Below are positions 8,662 through 15,843 of a stretch of DNA of 64,000 bases, one piece after another. The stretch is taken from positions 1 to 64,000 of the forward strand of contig NZ_WBZB01000037.1 of assembly GCF_009017255.1 (NCBI RefSeq), given 5' to 3'. Position 1 is the first letter of the stretch. Every line of letters begins with the position of its first letter. The stretch is from Alkaliphilus serpentinus. GTDB taxonomy: Bacteria; Bacillota; Clostridia; Peptostreptococcales; Natronincolaceae. Both the position numbers and the translations under genes were made by a program. The notes beneath the pieces were generated by a model. The model was given only the letters and a program-made list of their open reading frames with translations, was not told the origin of the DNA and searched no databases.

Positions 8662-8735
8662 AAAAATTTCTATATTATAATATGTGTCTGTTTAATTACC
8701 TCTTCCTTTGCCCCAAGAGCAAAACACATTCATAA

Positions 8736-8860
8736 ATGTTGAATGTTGAATGTTGAATGTTGAATGTTGAATGTTGAATGTTGAATTGATGAAGAAATTT
8801 GACTTAGACAAATTTCCACAAGAATTATTCACTATTAGATATTCACTATTCAATGGTTTT
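8736..8860. repeat. ATGTTGA heptamer tandem repeat (7 copies) with conserved flank
   Basis: Seven perfect copies of ATGTTGA (8736-8784) are followed by a tail containing the hairpin GAAATTTG/CAAATTTC and then TATTCACTATT-type repeats. The tail is nearly the same as the one after the 3-copy array at 25832. Confidence 0.9.
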
Positions 8861-8893
8861 TATGTTTTGTTCTCAATTCTCAATTTGCCTTTA

Positions 8894-9541
8894 CTATATT
8901 TTCTTAATATTGTGCTTGTAAGCATATATAGCCGCTTGGGTACGGTCGTTTACATTAATTTTTTTAAATATATTGGAAACATGATTTTTTACAGTTTTCT
9001 CACTTATGTAAAGACTGCTGGCTATTTCTTTGTTGTTTAATCCATCAGCGATTAGGGTTAGTACCTCATATTCTCTTCTTGTAAGCTTAATATCCGATAA
9101 AATCTTATTATTGTTTACTTTATTATTGTCTGAAGCTAAATTATAGGCTAGAGTTGGATGGATATAGGAACCGCCTCTGTAAACTTCTCTTATGGCCTTT
9201 ACCAAGCTCTCGCTTTCAGCGTCCTTTAAAACGTATCCATTTGCACCTAGATTAATGGTTTCAAAAAGATATTCCTGATCACCATGGAAGGTTAGCATAA
9301 TAATTTTGGTAGTTTTGTTGATATCCTTTAATCTCCTAAGGGTTTGAATACCATTCAAAAGTGGCATATTAATGTCTAATAATACAATATCTGGCTTTAG
9401 TGTTTGTACCAGCTTTATTGCATCTTCACCATTTCCTGCTTGTCCTACTATTGCTAAGTCTTCTTCCAGCTCCAGAATTTGCTTTAAGCCTTGTCTTACC
9501 ATAGAGTGATCGTCAACCAAAAGTATATGAATTTTTTTCAT
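8894..9541 (-). CDS. degU: DegU-like response regulator (NarL/FixJ family)
   Basis: This 215-residue response regulator has a receiver domain (residues 1-120) with the acidic pair in LLVDDHSMVR, the phospho-acceptor Asp in DIVLLDINMP, and a Lys in YVLKDAES. A LuxR-type helix-turn-helix (residues 150-210) has the TRREYEVLTLIADG and ISEKTVKNHV segments. It is 12 bases downstream of the DegS-like kinase gene, which almost certainly phosphorylates it. In Bacillus, DegU controls exoenzymes, motility and biofilm. The regulon here is unknown. The symbol rests on kinase pairing and domain match. Confidence 0.88.
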   Translation of the reverse strand: MKKIHILLVDDHSMVRQGLKQILELEEDLAIVGQAGNGEDAIKLVQTLKPDIVLLDINMPLLNGIQTLRRLKDINKTTKIIMLTFHGDQEYLFETINLGANGYVLKDAESESLVKAIREVYRGGSYIHPTLAYNLASDNNKVNNNKILSDIKLTRREYEVLTLIADGLNNKEIASSLYISEKTVKNHVSNIFKKINVNDRTQAAIYAYKHNIKKI

Positions 9542-9553
9542 TAAGTTACCCCC

Positions 9554-10702
9554 TTATTCATATGGTATATTTACATTTATTTTTGTACCTTTATTAACTT
9601 CACTTCTTATTTGCAGACTACCATTCAACAACTCTACCCTTTCCTTCATGTTGGTTATTCCAAATCCCCCATCATCACGGATTTCCATCTCATTTTCATT
9701 CAATTCAAAACCGATGCCATCATCTATAATATAAAGACTGATGCCTTTTTTATTCATTTCAAGCTTAATCTTAACGTTTTTAGCCCCTGAGTGTTTCTTA
9801 ATATTATTTAGTGATTCTTGTATTACTCTAAAAATTGAAAGGTTCTTTACCTGGTCCTCCATTTGTGATTGGGATAATATGATGAAGTCAACAGCGATAC
9901 CAGTATCCTTTTGAAAAACCTCAATGTATCTTTGTACCATAGGTATAAAGCCTAAATCGTCTATAGCCATAGGCCTAAGGTTGTATATGATTTTTCGAAT
10001 GTCCTTGACTCCTTCTCTTAGTATATTCCTTAATACCTGCAGCTCAATTTTGGATTTTTCCTTATCTATATCCATAAGTTTCTCACAAATCTCAGCCTTA
10101 ATAATTACATTTGCAAAGGTTTGGGCTGGACCATCATGAATATCTCTTGCCACCCGCTGTCTTTCCTCTTCTTGTGCACGAATGATTCTTCTACCTATGT
10201 TCTGCTTCACTTGTATATCTTCTAAGGTAGTAGTTAAATCCTGTAGATTTCCTGTTAAGTATTCCATTGCTACCCCAATCTTAGATACAAGCTCCTCAGC
10301 TTTCTTAAGTGTATCTTCCGATTGTTTGAACCTCATTTCTAATTCTGTTCTATATCTAAACAAATCATTTTCTTCTTGTCTTTTGAGGATTAACTTAATC
10401 TGCAGCTCATTTGCCTGTTGATAAGCCTTTTTTATATCTTCCTCCGAGTACTTTGAAAAGTCTTTACTAACCTGCAGCAGTCTCTTTCGTCCATTTTTTT
10501 CAAGGGCCTCCACCAGTTCAACTTCCTGCAACAGGGTCTTCATTTTTTGCTTTGTTTCTTCCAATTGCTTTTTTATGCTATTACATGCCTTACGAGCATT
10601 CTCTGCAATGTCGAAGATCGCCTCTTTACTCTCTTCAATAGCAGCAACTGTCTTATTAAGTATTGAATTCATCTCCTCAATATCATAGGAGCCATTGACC
10701 AT
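9554..10702 (-). CDS. degS: DegS-like cytoplasmic sensor histidine kinase
   Basis: This 382-residue kinase lacks membrane segments. Residues 1-150 form the coiled-coil DegS sensor domain. A HisKA_3 dimerisation domain follows, with phospho-acceptor His near residue 187 in ARDIHDGPAQ. It ends in a HATPase_c domain with the N box (QESLNNIKKHS) and G boxes (DDGIGF, GGFGITNMKER). It acts on the response regulator encoded 12 bases downstream. AGAGGTGA precedes the ATG. The stretch upstream (10703-11082) has no protein gene and holds the RNA candidate. Confidence 0.9.
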   Translation of the reverse strand: MVNGSYDIEEMNSILNKTVAAIEESKEAIFDIAENARKACNSIKKQLEETKQKMKTLLQEVELVEALEKNGRKRLLQVSKDFSKYSEEDIKKAYQQANELQIKLILKRQEENDLFRYRTELEMRFKQSEDTLKKAEELVSKIGVAMEYLTGNLQDLTTTLEDIQVKQNIGRRIIRAQEEERQRVARDIHDGPAQTFANVIIKAEICEKLMDIDKEKSKIELQVLRNILREGVKDIRKIIYNLRPMAIDDLGFIPMVQRYIEVFQKDTGIAVDFIILSQSQMEDQVKNLSIFRVIQESLNNIKKHSGAKNVKIKLEMNKKGISLYIIDDGIGFELNENEMEIRDDGGFGITNMKERVELLNGSLQIRSEVNKGTKINVNIPYE

Positions 10703-10812
10703 AATATCACCTCTGTATCATTTATCAATTTATTTCTTTATTAAATAAGGATTTCCTCTATTTTTATCCATAAAATTGGCTTCTATAAAAGGAATAGGAC
10801 TTTTAACCTAAA

Positions 10813-11046
10813 TACATCCAAAAAAAATACACTGAACAAAAGTAGCTAGCGCCACGTTTGTTTTCCAGGGAACCCATGTGTTCCCTAGGACGTTTCACTT
10901 TCGGTCGTCTCACCGTCTCGACGCCGTTCGTAGCATAGTGTCACTTATTCGTGACACAACTCACCTCTCCTTACTTTAATAAGGGGGGAACGCCCCCCTT
11001 AACAACCTCCCATTTCATAGGCCTTAAAACGAACTTTCCTATGAAA
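10813..11046 (-). ncRNA. Candidate structured RNA gene, unassigned family
   Basis: This GC-richer block is full of perfect stems. On the minus strand, in order, they are: ATTTCATAGG/CCTATGAAAT (11011-11046), AAGGGGGG with CCCCCCTT and a 4-base loop (10981-11000), GTGTCAC/GTGACAC (10938-10957), a purine-rich junction with repeated GACG/CGTC segments and a GAAA, AGGGAAC/GTTCCCT (10867-10887), and a final AACAAACGTGGC/GCTACTTTTGTT stem with loop GCTA (10837-10864). A T-run follows about 8 bases later. Unpaired bases are purine-rich on the minus strand, which favours that strand. I cannot name the family or find a convincing promoter. Confidence 0.55.
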
Positions 11047-11047
11047 T

Positions 11048-11077
11048 AAAAAAGGGAGGCCACTTCTCCCTTTTTTT
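11048..11077. terminator. Bidirectional terminator between the exported-protein gene and the RNA candidate
   Basis: The stem GGGAG/CTCCC (11054-11058, 11066-11070) is flanked by A6 and T7, so it can end transcription in both directions, directly after the gene ending at 11083. Confidence 0.8.
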
Positions 11078-11082
11078 AAACA

Positions 11083-11565
11083 TTATGATATTGGATAATA
11101 ATCCTTTAAAAACCAATCTTCACCCTTCCTGACCATCACCATATGATAGAGGGTTTTCTCTTGCCTAAATTCTTCCATCCCCTGCAAAAACCAAGTAATA
11201 GCAACCTCCAGTTGAACTGTGTCACCCTCTTGCTCTACAACATTTAATTCCTCTATCTTAAAATCCTCAATAAACTCATGATCTATACCATCAGTCCTTA
11301 GTTCTTTAAAGGTCTCAATATCTGCTGTAAGTAATGGATCCTCAAGATAGTATCGTAGCTTCTTTTTCACTTCAGAAGTATCTATTTCAGTTCCTTCAAG
11401 TATTTGATTAAACAATTCAACCCGAATATGTAATCCTTCTTTAACTCTAATATATATTTCCCTTTCCAATAAATCAGTATTGGTAGGATTAAGAATAGCA
11501 AAAATATTAAGATGGTTAGCCATTAATAGTAGGATTAATAGCAGTGGCATTATAATCTTCTTCAT
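11083..11565 (-). CDS. Small exported protein of unknown function
   Basis: This 160-residue protein starts with a signal peptide (MKKIIMPLLLILLLMANHL, basic then hydrophobic) and probably acts outside the membrane. The mature part is acidic and mixed alpha/beta. The C-terminal half (VQLEVAITWFLQGMEE, then KGEDWFLKDYYPIS) resembles an NTF2-like or lumazine-type beta sheet, but I do not recognise a family. AAGGGGGA precedes the ATG. It lies between cheW and the RNA candidate and has its own terminator. Confidence 0.72.
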   Translation of the reverse strand: MKKIIMPLLLILLLMANHLNIFAILNPTNTDLLEREIYIRVKEGLHIRVELFNQILEGTEIDTSEVKKKLRYYLEDPLLTADIETFKELRTDGIDHEFIEDFKIEELNVVEQEGDTVQLEVAITWFLQGMEEFRQEKTLYHMVMVRKGEDWFLKDYYPIS

Positions 11566-11672
11566 ATAAAATCCCCCTTTGTCTATACATTATAAACAAA
11601 AGAGGGAGAATAATTTGCTCTTTTTTGACTTGTATAAAAAACTTTTCAACAACAGAGTGTGGCATTTTTTTG

Positions 11673-12128
11673 TTATTGATCCATGTTTTCTATTTTTTTC
11701 TTTTCATCATCACTAAGGACCTTTTCTAGATCCAACAAAATTACCATTCTCTCAACAACCTTTGCAATTCCGCTAATAAACTTTTGGTCTATATCTGTAA
11801 TTAGGTCGGGTGCTGGGTCTACATCCTTATTCTCAATAGTTAATACTTGGGATGCATCATCTACTAGGAAGCCTACTTGTTTCTCTTTAAGATTGATGAT
11901 AATAATTCTTGTATTGGAGGTTATTTCCTTAATTTCTAGATGAAACTTTCTTCTTAGATTGATTATGGGAGTTATCACGCCACGATAGTTAATAATTCCA
12001 TCCACAAAATTTGGAGCATTAGGAATCTTAACACTTTCTTTAAACTCACTAATTTCTTTAACATGCATTATATCTACACCATATTCTTCTTTATCTAGTT
12101 TAAAAATTACATATTGTCTTTCACTCAT
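11673..12128 (-). CDS. cheW: CheW-like chemotaxis coupling protein
   Basis: This 151-residue single-domain CheW protein couples chemoreceptors to the CheA kinase. The N-terminus (QYVIFKLDKEEYGVDI) and the NYRGVITPIINLR and VGFLVDDASQVL segments are typical of the SH3-like double barrel. No other chemotaxis gene is near, so it may be an orphan or serve a receptor system elsewhere. AGGAGGG precedes the ATG. Length matches the family. Confidence 0.9.
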   Translation of the reverse strand: MSERQYVIFKLDKEEYGVDIMHVKEISEFKESVKIPNAPNFVDGIINYRGVITPIINLRRKFHLEIKEITSNTRIIIINLKEKQVGFLVDDASQVLTIENKDVDPAPDLITDIDQKFISGIAKVVERMVILLDLEKVLSDDEKKKIENMDQ

Positions 12129-12227
12129 GTTATCCCTCCTAATTTCTTGACTTGTATTATATTACTAATTCGCTATAAAAAAGAAAACTCCTTTTATTCA
12201 TGTCAAAAAATGTAGAAGAGTGGCATA

Positions 12228-12398
12228 TTAATCAACAATCTCAATTCTATCCAATTGATCCTTGAAGGATTTTCTAAAGTTTTTAATATATTCTTCCCGT
12301 AATTTCTTTTGTTCAAGCTTTTCTTCCCCTGTTAACTCCCTGGTTTTAGATATTTTAACCAATTCATTAATTCTATTTAACTTTTCTTTAGTTAGCAT
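12228..12398 (-). CDS. YnzC/DUF896 family small protein
   Basis: This 56-residue protein was found by reading the gap. It begins MLTKEKLNRINELVK, contains LTGEEKLEQKKLREEY, and ends in a FRKSFKDQLDRI helix. That is the pattern of the DUF896 (YnzC) family of small two-helix Firmicute proteins. AAGGAG lies 8 bases before the ATG. Members are often linked to the SOS region in Bacillus, but the function is not established. There is no obvious operon partner. Confidence 0.85.
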   Translation of the reverse strand: MLTKEKLNRINELVKISKTRELTGEEKLEQKKLREEYIKNFRKSFKDQLDRIEIVD

Positions 12399-12463
12399 TT
12401 TCAACACTCCTTAATCTATTACTTAATACAATATACCATAGTATTAAAAATTGATAAAGGGTC

Positions 12464-13288
12464 TTATTCCATTTTCAGTTGATTATCTTCTTCAGTAGAA
12501 CTAGTATCCATGTTATTCTCATCTATAGGAGTTTCTGCAGCTCCAAGCAATGACTTTTCTTCTTCATTTCCCATACTGCTTATAACCTTTAATATCTGTA
12601 CCATCTTTGTTAAGGATTCTTTTTGCTCCTCACTAACAAAGGGTTGTAAAATCTGAATGATATCCATCTCATCTATTTTTTTCTTTTTCTCCATGGATTT
12701 AACCAACTTCAACATCCCCATTAGGGTTTTCATCTCATGGGACTTAGCTTTTATTTCACCCTCCAATAATGGTTCGAATAGCTCAATGTATTTCTCCACT
12801 GCTTCGATGGTTATCCCCTCAGTACCCAATTCTTGTATTTCCTTTAGCTTGCTACCCATCATATTGGTCTTAAGATTTAACTCTATCGCCCTATGAATTA
12901 CTTCTCTTTTTTCATCCTCTACAAATTCTGCTATATCCATGAGCATATATCTCTTTTTATCCTCAAAGGATAAGGCATGGTACTTGGTTTCAACCTTCTG
13001 CAATTGAGAAATCTCAAATAGACCCTTTAGCTTTAGTATAATATGTAATACCATTTCAGCCCTATGGACAATTCCCTGCTCTTCCTCTAGCATATAGCCC
13101 TTGATCCTGTTCAAAAGCTTTATTTTTTTTGACAGCTTATCTTCTTCTATCTCGCTTATCCTAATTAGATCTGGCATTTTTTGGAACAGCATCACTAACA
13201 CAGGTACAAATAAGAACCAGTTTTTTTTAATGACACTTATATTAATGATATGATCCATTCTATTCTCATTACCCTCTATTGATCCCAT
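12464..13288 (-). CDS. Hypothetical protein with a hydrophobic N-terminal helix
   Basis: I do not recognise this 274-residue protein. A short hydrophobic segment near residues 20-35 (NWFLFVPVLVMLF) may anchor or insert in the membrane. The rest is charged and helical, with a run of basic residues (MEKKKKIDEMD) and an acidic tail. Its region near residues 205-235 (IIQILQPFVSEEQKESL) resembles the C-terminus of the divergent gene at 13464 (IIQQIQPFLTDDQKVKL). I chose the start at 13288, which has GAGGGGG upstream, over an upstream in-frame ATG at 13342. Confidence 0.7.
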   Translation of the reverse strand: MGSIEGNENRMDHIINISVIKKNWFLFVPVLVMLFQKMPDLIRISEIEEDKLSKKIKLLNRIKGYMLEEEQGIVHRAEMVLHIILKLKGLFEISQLQKVETKYHALSFEDKKRYMLMDIAEFVEDEKREVIHRAIELNLKTNMMGSKLKEIQELGTEGITIEAVEKYIELFEPLLEGEIKAKSHEMKTLMGMLKLVKSMEKKKKIDEMDIIQILQPFVSEEQKESLTKMVQILKVISSMGNEEEKSLLGAAETPIDENNMDTSSTEEDNQLKME

Positions 13289-13463
13289 TGTTTTCCCCCT
13301 CTTACAATTTGTATCAATATTAATATATATTTCATTACTCATAGAATTATTAAAACTTTATTTATTTGTTTAAATTAAATAAAAACTTGTAACAAAGGAG
13401 ATTCTATTGCATACCTTATATAGATATAGAAAAAATCAACCTATAATATCAGGAGGGATATGG

Positions 13464-13751
13464 ATGGATGAAGCCAAACTAAATGAGTTAATAAAAGCTG
13501 CTAAAGCTGGAGATTATTCTAAGCTAGAGGAAGTAAAGGATTTAATTTCTGAAGAGGATTATCAGAAGGTCCTAAATCTTTTTCAGCAATACAAGGGAAA
13601 GTCAGAGGGTGAAATTCTAAAGGAATTGTCTAGATTGCAAGGGAATATACCCAACAAGGAAGCCATAATTCAACAAATACAACCCTTCTTAACTGATGAT
13701 CAGAAGGTTAAACTGCAAAAAATCATGGAATATTTAAATCAACAAGAGTAA
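13464..13751 (+). CDS. Small hypothetical helical protein, 95 residues
   Basis: This small soluble helical protein begins MDEAKLNELIKAAKAGD and ends in a helix sharing the QPF-x5-QK motif with the divergently transcribed gene at 13288. AGGAGGG lies 6 bases before the ATG at 13464; the longer frame from 13407 has no comparable site. The function is unknown. The shared motif suggests the two divergent genes belong to one small family. Confidence 0.75.
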   Translation: MDEAKLNELIKAAKAGDYSKLEEVKDLISEEDYQKVLNLFQQYKGKSEGEILKELSRLQGNIPNKEAIIQQIQPFLTDDQKVKLQKIMEYLNQQE

Positions 13752-13755
13752 AAAA

Positions 13756-13790
13756 GATCCACCATTCTAAATGAATGGTGGAGACTTTTT
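13756..13790. terminator. Bidirectional terminator shared with hutH
   Basis: The perfect stem CCACCATTC/GAATGGTGG (13759-13767, 13773-13781) has T-runs on both strands and lies between two converging stop codons. Confidence 0.88.
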
Positions 13791-15312
13791 AGTATAGGCT
13801 TATCACCTCATCAACTTTATTTACGATCTCATGGTTAAAAATTAATTTGCTACATTTGTTTATATCAATGTAAAATTCTCTATCTTCTTGAAGCCTATCC
13901 ACATGATCCCTTATTACCCTATAGGCAATTTCAGTTCCCTTTCCAAGCTTATGGCCTTCATAGAAGTCTATTGCTTGTGCAGCTGCCAATAGCTCTATAG
14001 CCAATACATTAACGGCATTCTTATAGATTTCCCTAGCCTTTCTTGCTGCTATTGTTCCCATGGATACATGGTCCTCTTGGTTGGCTGAGGATGGAATAGA
14101 GTCTACACTGGCTGGATGGGCCAATACCTTATTTTCTGATACCAGTGCCGCAGCAGCGTATTGAGCTATCATAAATCCTGAGTTTAACCCCCCCTTAGCT
14201 GTTAAAAAGGCTGGAAGACTACTAAGCTGTGGATTAACCAATCTTTCTGTTCTCCTTTCAGATACATTGGCAAGCTCCGAAATTGCAATTCCTAAAAAGT
14301 CAAAGGCCAAGGCCATTGGTTGACCATGGAAGTTTCCTCCTGATATAACCCTTTGATCTTCTGTAAAGATCAGTGGGTTGTCAGTTGCTGCATTCATTTC
14401 AATCATCAGTTTTGATTCTACATAGCCTATAGCATCTCTGCTTCCTCCGTGAATTTGTGGAATACATCTTAAGGTGTAGGCGTCTTGAACTCTTATTTCT
14501 CCCTGTCTTGTAGTATATGTACTATTCTCCAGTAGTTTCAAAAGGTTTTCTGCTGTTTCTAACTGACCTTTATGAGGCCTTACCCCATGGACTAAAGGAC
14601 TAAAGGCATCTACAATTCCTCTTTGGGCTTCTACTGTCATAGCTCCAGCAATATCCGCTAGCTTTAACAACTTCTTACAGTCAAAAACCGTTAAAGCCCC
14701 TATGGCTGTCATTACCTGAGTACCATTTATTAAGGCCAAACCCTCTTTAGCGGTTAATCGAATGATGGGTATGCCAGCCTTATCCATAGCATCCCTTCCC
14801 CTCATTCTTTCACCCTTATAAGTGGCTTCACCTAAGCCAATCATTACAAGGACCATATGGGCTAGCGGAGCTAGATCCCCACTTGCACCTAGGGAGCCCT
14901 TTTCAGGAATGATGGGATGGACACCCTTATTTAACATATCTAAAAGGGTATTAACAGTGGATAGCCGCACACCTGAGTAGCCCTTTGCCAAGGCATTGGC
15001 CCTTAAAAGCATAATAGCCCTTACGACATCCTCTGGCAAAGGCTCCCCTACTCCACAAGCATGACTGGTAATAAGGTTTTTTTGAAGATCCTCTGTTTCA
15101 TCCTTAGAGATTGCTACATCACTGAATTTTCCAAAGCCTGTGGTTATACCATACACTACCCTTTCCTCATTAACAAATTCATCAACCAATCTTCTACTCT
15201 CTTGCATTTTCTCAATGGCTTCATTACTGATTTCAACAGCTACAAAGTCTCTAGCCACGCTAGCCACTACCTCTAATGTCAGACTATTACCATCGATGAT
15301 GATTTTATTCAT
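13789..15312 (-). CDS. hutH: Histidine ammonia-lyase
   Basis: This 507-residue enzyme converts L-histidine to trans-urocanate and ammonia. The MIO prosthetic group is formed from the Ala-Ser-Gly triad in GSLGASGDLAPL, near residue 144. Other hallmarks are the early YGITTGFG (with the catalytic Tyr), SHACGVGEPL, typical of His-specific lyases, GNFHGQPMA, and a C-terminal SSANQEDHVSMG. Length equals typical HutH. No hutU, hutI or hutG is adjacent, so the rest of histidine degradation must lie elsewhere. AGGAGG precedes the ATG. Confidence 0.95.
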   Translation of the reverse strand: MNKIIIDGNSLTLEVVASVARDFVAVEISNEAIEKMQESRRLVDEFVNEERVVYGITTGFGKFSDVAISKDETEDLQKNLITSHACGVGEPLPEDVVRAIMLLRANALAKGYSGVRLSTVNTLLDMLNKGVHPIIPEKGSLGASGDLAPLAHMVLVMIGLGEATYKGERMRGRDAMDKAGIPIIRLTAKEGLALINGTQVMTAIGALTVFDCKKLLKLADIAGAMTVEAQRGIVDAFSPLVHGVRPHKGQLETAENLLKLLENSTYTTRQGEIRVQDAYTLRCIPQIHGGSRDAIGYVESKLMIEMNAATDNPLIFTEDQRVISGGNFHGQPMALAFDFLGIAISELANVSERRTERLVNPQLSSLPAFLTAKGGLNSGFMIAQYAAAALVSENKVLAHPASVDSIPSSANQEDHVSMGTIAARKAREIYKNAVNVLAIELLAAAQAIDFYEGHKLGKGTEIAYRVIRDHVDRLQEDREFYIDINKCSKLIFNHEIVNKVDEVISLY

Positions 15313-15496
15313 ATCTTCATTCCTCCTGAAATCCTATTTTATAATCCTTTATTCTTATTATAATCATATATAAAAGGTTCTACAGATAAAAGCCTTTTCC
15401 TTCATTATTTACAATTTTTTTATAAGCCTTCCAAAAATTTTAGTAGTTTAATGAATTAAAGTACTATTATGAAAAAGGGAAGGGATACTACATAAT

Positions 15497-15528
15497 AAAA
15501 ACTGGAGCTGTTGGCTCCAGTTTTTATT
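15497..15528. terminator. Bidirectional terminator after the ykuS-like gene
   Basis: The stem AAAAACTGGAGC/GCTCCAGTTTTT with a 5-base loop lies 17 bases past the stop at 15542. Confidence 0.88.
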
Positions 15529-15541
15529 ATGAATCAGTTTA

Positions 15542-15790
15542 TTAGCTTAAACGCCTACGAATTTCATCATGTATTGCCTCAGCTGTTTGACCTCTGGCAT
15601 CAATAATAGGTGCCTTTGTATAGGTATCTTCAATACCCATCATGTTAGAGTCTTGACCTGTGATTACAATTGCTGCATACTTATTTAGATTATTGTTACT
15701 ACCCAAGGCCTCTACTTTAAAGCCCTTTTGCTGTAGATAGTCCCTTACATTTGTTAAGGAGCCTTCTACTCCTATTAAATTATCCTTCAA
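15542..15790 (-). CDS. UPF0180 (YkuS-like) family protein
   Basis: This 82-residue protein of the YkuS/UPF0180 family is small and alpha/beta. It carries the family pattern: VRDYLQQKGFKVEAL near the N-terminus, then YAAIVITGQDSNMMG and APIIDARGQTAEAI. The function is unknown. The start is a TTG with AGGAGGTG 5 bases upstream. The gene lies between hutH and the giant regulatory gene, 53 bases beyond the end of the latter, and could be its last cistron. Confidence 0.88.
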   Translation of the reverse strand: MKDNLIGVEGSLTNVRDYLQQKGFKVEALGSNNNLNKYAAIVITGQDSNMMGIEDTYTKAPIIDARGQTAEAIHDEIRRRLS

Positions 15791-15843
15791 TTCAACACCT
15801 CCTAATAAAGATTCATGATTATTATTTGGTGTTTTAGTTCATA

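Noticed and set aside
8736-8784. CRISPR array
   Set aside because: The repeat unit is 7 bases without spacers, so it is a tandem heptamer repeat, not a CRISPR. No cas gene is in the window.
8771-9040. Plus-strand gene overlapping degU
   Set aside because: The frame lies opposite a well-supported response regulator gene and starts in the heptamer repeat; it is a shadow.
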